IMG/VR virus record: IMGVR_UViG_3300020437_000004 | Location: 60,854-124,853 of that record | Source: a virus | Length of the DNA: 64,000 nucleotides | Strand: one strand, 5' to 3' | Part shown: one piece after another, positions 14,332 through 22,807 of the stretch | How positions within the stretch are numbered: position 1 is the first letter of the stretch | Layout of the letters: each line of letters begins with the position of its first letter | Notes under the pieces: generated by a model | Told to the model about the DNA's origin: nothing | The model's database searches: none | The model's input: the letters and a program-made list of their open reading frames with translations, nothing else | Made by a program: the position numbers and the translations under genes

Positions 14332-16620
14332 TTATACATTACAAGCGTCACAATCTGCCTCATCACCAGACAGAATTTCATTTACTAGGTCTTCTACTTT
14401 AGCAGAAGTATCGTCTTCATCTTTCTTATTATCGTATGTGTTTTGATAGTATGATGTTTTCCATCCATATTTGTATGTCGTAAGCAAGTCGTTTGCCATT
14501 ACTGACATAGGGACATCACTATTCGCATAATTTTGTGGATTGTATGACCAGTTACCACTGATCGCTTGGTCAAAGAACTTTTGCATGACCGCAACAACCT
14601 TGATATATCCCTCATTGGATGGCATATCCCACAAGAGAGTGTAGTTATTTTTTAGTGTGTTGTATTGCGGAACAATCTGCTTAAGAGGTCCTTTCTTCGA
14701 TTTCTTAATGGACAGGTAGTCGCGAGGTGGTTCGATTCCATTTGTTGCATTTGACACAACGGAACTGCTCTCCGATGGCATCTGTGCGGACAGAGTGCTG
14801 TGTCTGAGTCCGAACCTGAGGATGTCATCCCGTAAAGAATTCCAATCATGTTGATACTCTGGTGCGACGATGTTATCTACGTCCTTCTTATATGTATCGA
14901 TCGGAAGAATTCCATCATGATACTTTGTGACTGAGAAATTACCACAAGGTCCTCTCTCTTTTGACAGAGTATTTGATGCTCTCAACAGGTAGTATTGGAA
15001 TGACTCTGTAAGTTTATGGACAAGATCATATGCCTCTTGTGAGTCATAACTTGCACCATTCTTAGCAAGGTAATGTGCTAGTCCAATGTAACCAATACCT
15101 AGTGAGCGACGTGCGATAGTAGAATCTTCTGCTGCCTTAACAGGATACTCTTGATAGTCAATCAACTCCTCAAGACCACGGACTGCAAGGTCACATAGAT
15201 TCTCCAACTCCTCTACTCTATTGATCTTACCTACGTTGATAGCAGACAAGATACACAATGCAATCTCACCCTGTCCTTGGATAGATTGAATAGGATCTGT
15301 AGGTAGAGTGATCTCTTGACACAAGTTACTCATATTCACTTTGTCTTTGAAAGATGAATGAGAGTTACAGTGATCGATATTCATAATGTAAATACGACCT
15401 GTCTCTGATCTCTCTTTCAATAGAGAAAGAATTATCTCCTGTGCGGAGACAACAGTCTTAGGGATGGTTTCGTCGGATTCGTATCTGGTGTAAAGATCGT
15501 CAAAGCTATCAGTGCCAAAGGCATCATAAAGACCAGGCACGTCATGAGGACTGAATAGACTGATCGTTGCATCTTGAATAAACCTCTTATAAAATAACTC
15601 AGAAATTTGAATGCTGTAGTCTAGTTTACGGACACGATTATCCTCTGTCCCTTTATTATTTTTTAAGACAAGGATGTCTTCTATTTCTTGGTGCCAAATG
15701 GGGAAGTGGACAGTCGCTGATCCACCACGGATGCCATTTTGAGTGCAACATCTGACAGTGCTTTCAAACTTTTTGAGGAACGGGACAACACCTGTGTGCT
15801 GCACTTCACCCCCACGGATTTTGCTGTTGATGCCACGGATTCTGCCTGCGTTAATCCCGATTCCAGCCCTTTGAGCAACGTAGTAACCAATAGCCATGTC
15901 ACTGCTAAAGATGCTATCGAGGGTGTCATCAATATCAACAAGAACACAGCTAGCAAATTGCCTAAGGGGAGTCCGCACACCTCCCATGATAGGGGTGGGG
16001 ATGTTGATTTTGTGCCTTGAGATTGCGTCGTAGTATTTTTTGACATAGGTTAGTCTGCTATCAAGAGGATAGCGTTGAAAAAGTGTAGCAGCGATCATGA
16101 TATACATCTGCTGTGGTGTTTCATACACCTCACCAGAGGATCGATCTTGTACGAGATATTTATCAACTACTTGTCGAATACCTGCATATGTGAACAAATA
16201 GTCTCGATCATAGTCAACCATGTTGTTGATTTCGCTCCACTCCTCTTCGCTATAAGCGTCTAGAAGGGCAGGGTCATACAGTCCATGATCAATACAGTCT
16301 TTGATGTGCTGATACAAATGTGGATGTGAGTCTGGATGGTTGTCATAGACTGCTTTCCTAAGAGAAAACAGGAGCAAACGTGCTGCGACAAACTGATAGT
16401 TTGGTGCGTCCAGAGAAATCAAATCGTTTGCAGACTTGATAAGAATCTCTTGGATGTCATTAGTTTTGATGCCGTCAAAAAATTGAATGTTAGCATTCAT
16501 TTCGATGGCAGACTCGGAGACTCCTCCGATGCCTTCACATGCCATCTCGACCATCTTATGAATTTTTTCTAAGTTAAGTGACTCAACACTGCCATTACGC
16601 TTGACGACGTTGGTGCTCAT
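14332..16620 (-). CDS. nrdA: Ribonucleotide reductase large subunit (class Ia alpha)
   Basis: This 762-residue protein starts with VVKRNGSVESLNLEKIHK, the usual NrdA N-terminus (reduced ATP-cone-like region), followed by the ten-stranded barrel with ASCVLVDIDD, NLCQEITLPT and the radical-transfer region. The C-terminus DCDACNV is the CxxC redox tail re-reduced by thioredoxin or glutaredoxin. It makes deoxynucleotides for phage DNA synthesis. The start overlaps the primase stop (ATGA). Confidence 0.96.
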   Translation of the reverse strand: MSTNVVKRNGSVESLNLEKIHKMVEMACEGIGGVSESAIEMNANIQFFDGIKTNDIQEILIKSANDLISLDAPNYQFVAARLLLFSLRKAVYDNHPDSHPHLYQHIKDCIDHGLYDPALLDAYSEEEWSEINNMVDYDRDYLFTYAGIRQVVDKYLVQDRSSGEVYETPQQMYIMIAATLFQRYPLDSRLTYVKKYYDAISRHKINIPTPIMGGVRTPLRQFASCVLVDIDDTLDSIFSSDMAIGYYVAQRAGIGINAGRIRGINSKIRGGEVQHTGVVPFLKKFESTVRCCTQNGIRGGSATVHFPIWHQEIEDILVLKNNKGTEDNRVRKLDYSIQISELFYKRFIQDATISLFSPHDVPGLYDAFGTDSFDDLYTRYESDETIPKTVVSAQEIILSLLKERSETGRIYIMNIDHCNSHSSFKDKVNMSNLCQEITLPTDPIQSIQGQGEIALCILSAINVGKINRVEELENLCDLAVRGLEELIDYQEYPVKAAEDSTIARRSLGIGYIGLAHYLAKNGASYDSQEAYDLVHKLTESFQYYLLRASNTLSKERGPCGNFSVTKYHDGILPIDTYKKDVDNIVAPEYQHDWNSLRDDILRFGLRHSTLSAQMPSESSSVVSNATNGIEPPRDYLSIKKSKKGPLKQIVPQYNTLKNNYTLLWDMPSNEGYIKVVAVMQKFFDQAISGNWSYNPQNYANSDVPMSVMANDLLTTYKYGWKTSYYQNTYDNKKDEDDTSAKVEDLVNEILSGDEADCDACNV

Positions 16621-17594
16621 ACCTTTTTCCAGAATGTTAGTTTTACTTTTGCTTCGGCACCCTTAAAGGTGTTACGTTTTACGATCTCTTTAACGTCATG
16701 ACCTGCTAGGTGCATGTCATTGAGATCTTTTTCTTTAATTGTTTTAGGGAATATCACTACAGGATATCCTTTATCAATAGTATTACTTATTTTATCAACG
16801 ATCTCCTTGTTTCGTGGTTCGTTGTCGAAGACGAATACAAATTGATAATCGAAAGTGCTGTAGTCAACATCACTACCACACATAGCAATAGCATTTCCAA
16901 GGAAATAACTGTCGAATGGTCCTTCTGTGACATATACAATCTCATCTTTGTTGATACGATCTAGTCCAAAGAGTTTAGTCTTATCTTTGTTGAAGATACA
17001 TGTGATATATCTTAGCACACTTTTAGGTGCTAGAGACCTACCTTGTATTCCAAACCAGTTACCATCCACATCGATGAGTGGGATGATGATTCTTGGTTGG
17101 TCATTCTTCAAACTCTCAAAGTAGTTTGGACTTTGTTTGTTGACCCATGCTTTAAACTTGTCAACATAATACAGAGAATAGAATGCCTCTGCAGGTAGTT
17201 GCCTCTTTGTTAAATACTCTCTTGCGGGATGCTCATTATTTAGACTAGCAATCGATTCCAGACCTGTTGGCTTACTAGCAAAGTAAGGCTTTGCTGACAG
17301 GTCAGGTAGCACGTCTTTCTTCTTAGGTTTCTTATACTTTTCTAAGAGATATTCTGAGTATAAGTCTGATGCCTGATCCTTTAAGAAGGTAGAAAGAGAC
17401 TTAGAGATACCACAGTTGTGACATTTATAAACGTAATCGTTATTGCGGACAAAAAAATACCCCCTCGCTTTACTCTTATAGCGTTGGGAGTCACCACAAT
17501 AGGGACACCTAAAGTTGTAGGTGCGTCCTTGATGTTTGAATTTTTCTAACCTGACACCAACACGATCAATGTATTGGGTATCAATGTAACTCAT
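16617..17594 (-). CDS. gp61: DNA primase, T4 gp61-like
   Basis: The 325-residue protein begins with a zinc-binding domain, RCPYCGDS and KCHNCGIS (about residues 34-62), followed by a TOPRIM domain with YVTEGPFDS (catalytic Glu) and FVFDNEPRN (acidic metal site). This is the architecture of T4 gp61, which lays RNA primers for lagging-strand synthesis with gp41 helicase, encoded at 25710-27077. It overlaps both neighbours by 4 bp. Confidence 0.92.
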   Translation of the reverse strand: MSYIDTQYIDRVGVRLEKFKHQGRTYNFRCPYCGDSQRYKSKARGYFFVRNNDYVYKCHNCGISKSLSTFLKDQASDLYSEYLLEKYKKPKKKDVLPDLSAKPYFASKPTGLESIASLNNEHPAREYLTKRQLPAEAFYSLYYVDKFKAWVNKQSPNYFESLKNDQPRIIIPLIDVDGNWFGIQGRSLAPKSVLRYITCIFNKDKTKLFGLDRINKDEIVYVTEGPFDSYFLGNAIAMCGSDVDYSTFDYQFVFVFDNEPRNKEIVDKISNTIDKGYPVVIFPKTIKEKDLNDMHLAGHDVKEIVKRNTFKGAEAKVKLTFWKKV

Positions 17595-17983
17595 TCAAGT
17601 CGGTGCATCTCTCCGACCATCATACTGGATTGTTGCTCAGGTGTCAACACGTTACCTAAAATTTTCTGGCCTGCAGGAGACACTACGAAAGAAATTACTG
17701 TGAGGGCACCTGCGATAGTCCACATTTTCTTCTCCATCATACGGAGTCTGTCGTCTACCAGACGGATGTCTCTCTCACATCCTTTCTTGATAGCATCTGT
17801 CTCTCTAGTAATATCTGCGTGGATTCTGTCAACCTTTTCAAACAAAACCTGATCGATCTTGTCTTGCTTGTCCAGTTTTTCATTGTGTACAGCAAGAAGT
17901 TGACCCATCTTTACAGAATTTTCCTGTAATGTGTCAACTACTCTTTCTAATCTTTCTAATATTGCAGAATTAATGTCAGACAT
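17591..17983 (-). CDS. Coiled-coil protein with one membrane helix, 130 aa
   Basis: Residues 5-85 form a long heptad-patterned coiled coil (ILERLERVVDTLQENSVKMG), followed by one hydrophobic helix (MWTIAGALTVISFVV, about 87-101) and a short polar tail. The layout resembles XhlA-type lysis accessory proteins, but also membrane-anchored phage tail or assembly factors. No direct assignment. It is coupled to the primase start. Confidence 0.7.
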   Translation of the reverse strand: MSDINSAILERLERVVDTLQENSVKMGQLLAVHNEKLDKQDKIDQVLFEKVDRIHADITRETDAIKKGCERDIRLVDDRLRMMEKKMWTIAGALTVISFVVSPAGQKILGNVLTPEQQSSMMVGEMHRLE

Positions 17984-18378
17984 TATACGCCTAGTGCTTT
18001 TTGTCTCTTGTCCCAGTAGAATTTGATTACTTGATTAGGGTATAGTCGTGTGATTTTAATCTTGTTATGCACCTCAGGTCTGTAGATCTTTCTGAGTTGT
18101 ATCTTTATTTCTGACGGTGACTTACCGTACAAAACATATGAATCGATTCCATCGAAATGAATAAGGTAAGGGATGATGCTGCTATCTTTTTGATAGTGAC
18201 TTGCTTCTTCTCCTATTCCTACGTTAGTTACAACGTGTCCTTTGGGTTTATACTTTCTCTTCTTGACTTTCTTTCCCCCTAGCATGGGGTCATACCCTGC
18301 AACAGGACCACTAGCAGCAGCAGATCCAGAGAATCCACCGTTGCCTGCACTCATTGTTGGGGCATCTTCATTAATCAT
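17983..18378 (-). CDS. Probable virion protein sharing a capsid N-terminal motif, 131 aa
   Basis: Residues 5-33 (APTMSAG, GFSGS, GPVAG, DPML) nearly repeat residues 53-81 of the major capsid protein gp23 encoded at 53424. In gp23 the motif follows LTE, a likely prohead-protease site; here it follows MINE, which also fits the (I/L)xE cleavage rule. The remainder is basic (KKVKKRKYKPKG), then an alpha/beta domain. I infer a prohead-targeted or gp21-processed protein. It overlaps the next gene by 8 bp. Confidence 0.7.
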   Translation of the reverse strand: MINEDAPTMSAGNGGFSGSAAASGPVAGYDPMLGGKKVKKRKYKPKGHVVTNVGIGEEASHYQKDSSIIPYLIHFDGIDSYVLYGKSPSEIKIQLRKIYRPEVHNKIKITRLYPNQVIKFYWDKRQKALGV

Positions 18379-18748
18379 TGATTGACGTCAAGGTATCGTA
18401 TACATCCATATCAATATCCACATCGTTAAATGAGCCTGCATTGATTTCTGGATACCTATCTAAAAATATTAGAAAGGTTTTAAGTATAGACCAATACTCA
18501 CGCTCAAGCTTATACATTAGCAACGGTATGGTTGCCTCACCAAACACATTGAATAGTATAACCAGATGGTTGATTATTAAGTTTGTACGTAATGTCCCAG
18601 TCTTTAAGTATCTTTTAAGCAGTCGCTTAAGATATTTGAATTTCTTCATGTCTTCCATGAAGTCATCCACGGTAACCGATTGCGGATTACTATAGTGTTT
18701 GATTGCAAACAGCAAGTGATTCTTATCGGTTAAACTTTCAAAACGCAT
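18371..18748 (-). CDS. Conserved helical hypothetical protein, 125 aa
   Basis: An all-helical basic N-terminal half (MKKFKYLKRLLKRYLKTG) and an acidic C-terminus (GSFNDVDIDMDVYDTL). No catalytic motif. Its place beside the primase and its size make a helicase-loader or DNA-binding accessory role possible, but this is speculative. Confidence 0.75.
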   Translation of the reverse strand: MRFESLTDKNHLLFAIKHYSNPQSVTVDDFMEDMKKFKYLKRLLKRYLKTGTLRTNLIINHLVILFNVFGEATIPLLMYKLEREYWSILKTFLIFLDRYPEINAGSFNDVDIDMDVYDTLTSIND

Positions 18749-18752
18749 TACG

Positions 18753-18771
18753 AATCAGGATTTTCCTGATT
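18753..18771 (-). other. Perfect 8-bp hairpin AATCAGGA-3-TCCTGATT
   Basis: This perfect inverted repeat separates the Ig-like virion gene from the next gene. It lacks a U-run on the minus strand, so it is more likely a leader hairpin just after the late-promoter motif than a terminator. Confidence 0.5.
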
Positions 18772-18772
18772 T

Positions 18773-18779
18773 TATTTAT
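18773..18779 (-). promoter_or_regulatory. Late-promoter-like motif ATAAATA
   Basis: The minus strand reads TGATAAATAA about 25 bp upstream of the ATG at 18748, overlapping the stop of the preceding gene. Confidence 0.45.
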
Positions 18780-19624
18780 CAGCTTCCGAATGTAAGAGTT
18801 GCGGATCCGTTAGTGATAACTTCTTCAGCACCCTTAGAGGTGTTAACAACACATCTATATTTCTGTCCGTCCAACGCATTGCTTGAAAGTCCACTATATG
18901 CAAGAGTTGCAGTGGTGAAGTTTGCGTATGTAATACCTGTGTCTGTGTTGGCAGCGATGTCAACCCATCTAACAGTAGCACTTGCAGTCTGTCTCTGCCA
19001 CTTGTAAGTGATGGTGCCAGACTGATCAACTGTGGCAGCAACTGCGAATGTCCCTGCTCCACTAGATGAAGTAGAGTTTGCAGGTTGTGTGCCGATAGTG
19101 ATTGTTTCTTGGACGTCTGCTACCACTGTATCGTCTGCGTCATCGCCAGCCGCGGCTGCGGTAGCGTGAGTAAATGCGAGACACTCTGCCTTATGACGTG
19201 TGTCACCATTGTATGTGGTGTATGTGCGATACAACCACCAACCAGGACCAGTGATACCTCTAGACTTGTTTGCTGCTTTAGTTCTCTCAGTCTCGTCAAC
19301 AAATACGAGCTGATAGTCAGAGATGCTATCGCCACCCTTGATAACGTACTCTGCTACTGCCTTAGGAGGAGTCCTTCTAACGGCATTTGCTGCGGTGATT
19401 GTTGCAGTAGATCCTGCATACACCTTATGAAGCTCTAGAGCAGTTGCTGACGTTACTTGTTTTACAATGTAAGCGACACCAGAGATTTCCAACACGTCAC
19501 CTACTTTGACAAGGTTGTCAGAAGCGTCCGTGAAGTCTCCAGAAGTTGTTACGGTGGCATCTCCATTGGTTACACCAATGTTTGTGCCCATTGCTTTCGC
19601 ATCGAGTAGTCCAAATACAGCCAT
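18779..19624 (-). CDS. Virion protein with C-terminal Ig-like domain, 281 aa
   Basis: The N-terminal part (MAVFGLLDAKAMG, then Thr/Ala/Asp-rich beta segments) resembles phage structural proteins. Residues about 175-280 form an Ig-like domain: TITIGTQPAN, TYKWQRQT, GQKYRCVVNTSKGAEEV, matching the C-terminal strands and Trp/Cys core of Ig folds displayed on phage capsids and tails. Such domains are thought to help weak binding to host surfaces. A late-promoter motif lies upstream. Confidence 0.75.
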   Translation of the reverse strand: MAVFGLLDAKAMGTNIGVTNGDATVTTSGDFTDASDNLVKVGDVLEISGVAYIVKQVTSATALELHKVYAGSTATITAANAVRRTPPKAVAEYVIKGGDSISDYQLVFVDETERTKAANKSRGITGPGWWLYRTYTTYNGDTRHKAECLAFTHATAAAAGDDADDTVVADVQETITIGTQPANSTSSSGAGTFAVAATVDQSGTITYKWQRQTASATVRWVDIAANTDTGITYANFTTATLAYSGLSSNALDGQKYRCVVNTSKGAEEVITNGSATLTFGS

Positions 19625-19659
19625 TTTTCTCTAGTAGCGGGGTGGTATCATCTATATGT

Positions 19660-19666
19660 TATTTAT
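19660..19666 (-). promoter_or_regulatory. Late-promoter-like motif ATAAATA
   Basis: The minus strand reads TATATAAATAAC 36 bp before the Ig-like virion gene start at 19624. Confidence 0.5.
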
Positions 19667-19671
19667 ATAAC

Positions 19672-19869
19672 TTACTCCTTTGCAGCCAAAGCTTCCTTCA
19701 CTTTCTCAAAGAGAGCGTCATCTGCTGTGGTTTTAGTAAGTTTTACTGCCTTTCCGATGATAAGGAGACAGATATCGATAAGTTTTTCGCCCAATTCTGC
19801 GTCGTCAGGAATCTTAGCGACTGCTGAATCAATTACCTTATAGGCAAGGGGCATTAGAAAGCTCAACAT
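19672..19869 (-). CDS. Small helical protein, 65 aa
   Basis: A hydrophobic N-terminus (MLSFLMPLAYKVIDSAV) and a second apolar helix (KLIDICLLIIGKAV) suggest a membrane-associated or capsid-internal helical peptide. Not recognised. Preceded by its own late-promoter-like motif. Confidence 0.65.
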   Translation of the reverse strand: MLSFLMPLAYKVIDSAVAKIPDDAELGEKLIDICLLIIGKAVKLTKTTADDALFEKVKEALAAKE

Positions 19870-19892
19870 AATTCTATAAACAAGGGGTACCT

Positions 19893-19899
19893 TATTTAT
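19893..19899 (-). promoter_or_regulatory. Late-promoter-like motif ATAAATA
   Basis: The minus strand reads CTATAAATAAGG 24 bp before the ATG at 19869. Confidence 0.5.
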
Positions 19900-20315
19900 A
19901 GCTTTTTATATTCAGTAGGCTCAAGTCCAGCTTGTTGTGCATCATGTTGTTGTGTTAAAGAGATCATCTTTTGTCTCATTCTCTCTTTAATAACAGCCTT
20001 TGCTGCTTTATCTTCTTCGTCCTCATGTGGAATCACATTGCCTTCTGCATCAGTCTGATGATGCTCCTTCTTTACTTCATGAGGCTCATAGCCAATGCCA
20101 TCACCATCGTCGTCCCACCAACGTTTGACTTTACCTTTGGTTTTGCCTTTGGCATTTTTCTTAGCAGCTTCTTTAAGACTATCTATAGATGCCTTAACGC
20201 TGTTTCTTAGTGCTTCTTTCATAAGATCTTCCTTCTTTGGATTAACTGTAATACCTTTCTTAGTAACAGTCTTGAGACCACTTTTCCTATCAACAGTTTT
20301 GCTTGTAGGTTGCAT
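19896..20315 (-). CDS. Lysine-rich protein with Ca-binding-like loop, 139 aa
   Basis: The protein is dominated by Lys, Glu and Ala. Residues 66-78 read WWDDDGDGIGYEP, whose DxDGDGxGYE spacing resembles EF-hand, dockerin or excalibur calcium loops. The ATG at 20315 shares its A with the upstream TGA. Given its neighbours, a DNA-associated internal head protein or prohead core component is plausible but unproven. Confidence 0.7.
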   Translation of the reverse strand: MQPTSKTVDRKSGLKTVTKKGITVNPKKEDLMKEALRNSVKASIDSLKEAAKKNAKGKTKGKVKRWWDDDGDGIGYEPHEVKKEHHQTDAEGNVIPHEDEEDKAAKAVIKERMRQKMISLTQQHDAQQAGLEPTEYKKL

Positions 20316-21697
20316 CAAATGTCTCCTTTAATGTTACTTCTCCAATCGTATCTGGACTGTTCTCCCAAACGTTTTGCGAGTTTGCCAGCTCCTTTGGAGA
20401 CTAAACGAGATCCTTTACCAACAACTTTCTTGATACCTTTCTTAAGAGCAGATCCGAATTTCTTCAAATTCTCTTTAGTCTTTGATCCATCACCACCAGA
20501 TCCAGAAGATCCAGAGGTTGTTGTTGATCCACCACCACTAGTAGAAGACGAGGAAGATGATCCTGCATCCTTAGGTGGAGTGTCACTCATTGTGGAAGAG
20601 GTAGATTTGCTAGATCCAGATGAGGATGTCCCAGTCTGGGTCGATTTGTAACCGTCTTTGGCAGCAGAAGCCATTTTGCCTGCTGTATTTTTTGCCATGC
20701 CTGCAGCTTTACCTGCATACTTAGCACCCTTAACGGCACCTTTAGCAACTACTTTAGCAGCAGTCTTAAGACCTGCCTTGATACGATCCTTGAGGGATGG
20801 TTTACCTGCAGGTGCTGCTGATTCCTTCTTCTTCTGAGGTGCCTGCACTGCAATATTAGGATTTGCAGAGTGCTGACTTGGTGCCTCAGTAAGAAGCTCC
20901 ATTGAATCAATAAGATCGATTGCCTCATTGAGCAATGGTTGATCCAACTCAAGAAGAGTCTCTACACAGATGTCATGGATCTCATCAAACGTTAGATCCT
21001 CATACTCTGGTAGACACAATGCTTCTATCATTGCATCAAAACTTTGGTTACTTTCTACGTTAAGTGTCTTGGGGTAATCTTTATCACCAGGTTTTGCAGG
21101 TTTCTCGCCTCTCTTTCTCTTGGCGTGAATGTTATCCCACAATCCTTTCTTACCCTCAGCGACCTCATCTTCTTTAACGCAGTTAGGGACTACCTTTCCT
21201 CCCTTTTTCTTGGTGCCTTTAGCCTTGTATCCGTCCCAACAAGTAGACGCACCAACATTCTTACGAGCCTGTTTCATTGACTCATGCAGGTCATCGAGAT
21301 CAACACCCACTACCTGCTCTTTAGCAACGACACCGATATCAACTGCATCCTTTGCAGTCTTACGACCGTCCTTACCCATAACAACATAGCGTCCGTCTGC
21401 CTTACGACCAGTGACTAGCATCTGATCTCCACCAGAGGTGACGACTCTACCTACATTCTTGTCACGCTTAAACTCCATCTTCTTCTTAGCAACTGCTTCC
21501 TTTTCAATAGGAAACCCGCCATAACCCTCAACGATAGGCTCCCATGAGTCCATTGCGTCGATTGCTTTCTCAGCACCCTCTTGTAGATGCTTAGTCAGTT
21601 TGTCTACAGTGCCAGTCTCTAGTGCATGGAAGATTTTTCTCTGCTCTAGGAAGGAATACTTCATGAGTGCAGCAGACACTTTGATATCTAAAGTCAT
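20315..21697 (-). CDS. Low-complexity virion-associated protein, 460 aa
   Basis: The N-terminal 150 residues are globular. At 151-176 is a cysteine-bounded basic motif, STCWDGYKAKG...VVPNC, and at 186-210 LWDNIHAKRKRGE...KDYP. An acidic helical middle ends in ELLTEAPS, a possible prohead-protease site. The last third is Lys/Ala/Gly-rich, then a long Ser/Thr/Gly tract, then basic again. Such mosaic, motif-bearing proteins occur in marine T4-like phages as I recall. Likely head-associated. Confidence 0.7.
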   Translation of the reverse strand: MTLDIKVSAALMKYSFLEQRKIFHALETGTVDKLTKHLQEGAEKAIDAMDSWEPIVEGYGGFPIEKEAVAKKKMEFKRDKNVGRVVTSGGDQMLVTGRKADGRYVVMGKDGRKTAKDAVDIGVVAKEQVVGVDLDDLHESMKQARKNVGASTCWDGYKAKGTKKKGGKVVPNCVKEDEVAEGKKGLWDNIHAKRKRGEKPAKPGDKDYPKTLNVESNQSFDAMIEALCLPEYEDLTFDEIHDICVETLLELDQPLLNEAIDLIDSMELLTEAPSQHSANPNIAVQAPQKKKESAAPAGKPSLKDRIKAGLKTAAKVVAKGAVKGAKYAGKAAGMAKNTAGKMASAAKDGYKSTQTGTSSSGSSKSTSSTMSDTPPKDAGSSSSSSTSGGGSTTTSGSSGSGGDGSKTKENLKKFGSALKKGIKKVVGKGSRLVSKGAGKLAKRLGEQSRYDWRSNIKGDI

Positions 21698-21730
21698 TGC
21701 TTTACTAAGTTGGTCGTCAAGAATGTATTA

Positions 21731-22807
21731 TTATTTAGTCTTAGACTTCTTTCTAAAGTCACTAAATTTGATTGTCGCTTGTCCAGGTGTCATGTCTTGC
21801 ACTGCTTTACGGTATGCATCTGTGCCTACTTTCCATGTATTACCACTACCATCGTCTGCAGAATAGTTAGATTGATCTTCTCTCTCAGTGATGTGCTGTA
21901 ACCATGCACGGTGCTCATTGCCATCTGGCATTCTGAATATTACATAATTAGTGCCACGATGCACAACATGTCCTGTAAGACCTGTGTCATCATGCTCTAC
22001 TAGTGCACCCACCTTGAAGATGTGGTTAAGCATATAGTAGTCACGAAAGTTTTCGTAGTCTAGTTTAGGTGCATATTCCCATACAGATTCATTCAACCAC
22101 TCATGTAGTCCTTCACCCTTCTTAGGTTTCTTACTCTTAGGTGGTGGGGTCATACCCTTAAGGACATCTGCCATCAGTTGTGCACTGTGTTTCTTGCTGA
22201 TACCCTTTGGCATTCCACCATGGAATGAATCATGATCATTACCTTGTGCATGTGCACGCATCTTAGATGCTGACATGGTTTCGATAGGATCGTCGGACTT
22301 ATCGTCCCTAGCACCTGCTGATTTAATATTGATAGATTTGAAGTCGTAATGGACTCCGTTGTATTTGTTTGCTAGTGTTTCAAATTCTTTTACTCGGTCA
22401 TCACCGACAACCATAGTAACATGAGCATGACCTTCGTCATTCAAGTCTCTAAGGATGTCAAAGATATTACGGTGTGCCTCGTTATTTTGGATCTTGTCCT
22501 TGTGATGTGGAAACATCTTTCTCATGTGACCTACTTTTTGGTCTGCTGAGAGGGGGTTTTTCTTGTGGTCTTGGGATCTTGATGGGTAGATTCTATAGTT
22601 TCCAGAGTCTCCTCCGTAAGATCTAACAGCATCGAGTAACTTACCATGGCCAGCATGAGGAGGGTTAAACCTGCCAAAAGTAATTGCAACGTGGGGGTCA
22701 TCTGGTTGTTGATTCTTCTTTGCACTGGAAGATTGACCCTTTGCGGACGCTGAGGGTTTCTTTGTCTTTGTGTCTTTTGCTTCTCGAATGAAATCTAGAA
22801 AACGCAT
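21731..22807 (-). CDS. Nucleotidyltransferase (HxGH) with C-terminal KOW/SH3-like domain, 358 aa
   Basis: After a basic linker, ITFGRFNPPHAGHGKLL (His51, His54) is the HxGH signature of NMN/nicotinate/pantetheine-type nucleotidyltransferases, and SASKMRAHA (about 180-188) resembles the downstream (I/S)SxxxR motif. The C-terminal third (LNHIFKVGALVEHDDTGLTG, RGTNYVIF) looks like a small beta-barrel. The start ATG overlaps the preceding stop (TAATG). It might act in NAD metabolism or on nucleic acid; the substrate cannot be read from sequence. Confidence 0.8.
   Translation of the reverse strand: MRFLDFIREAKDTKTKKPSASAKGQSSSAKKNQQPDDPHVAITFGRFNPPHAGHGKLLDAVRSYGGDSGNYRIYPSRSQDHKKNPLSADQKVGHMRKMFPHHKDKIQNNEAHRNIFDILRDLNDEGHAHVTMVVGDDRVKEFETLANKYNGVHYDFKSINIKSAGARDDKSDDPIETMSASKMRAHAQGNDHDSFHGGMPKGISKKHSAQLMADVLKGMTPPPKSKKPKKGEGLHEWLNESVWEYAPKLDYENFRDYYMLNHIFKVGALVEHDDTGLTGHVVHRGTNYVIFRMPDGNEHRAWLQHITEREDQSNYSADDGSGNTWKVGTDAYRKAVQDMTPGQATIKFSDFRKKSKTK
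21732..21738 (-). promoter_or_regulatory. Late-promoter-like motif CTAAATA
   Basis: The minus strand reads ACTAAATAATAATAC 35 bp before the ATG at 21697, overlapping the end of the preceding gene. Confidence 0.5.

Noticed and set aside
15681-16046. Minus and plus frames of 93-121 codons inside nrdA
   Set aside because: nrdA is continuous and conserved across this segment; these are out-of-frame shadows.
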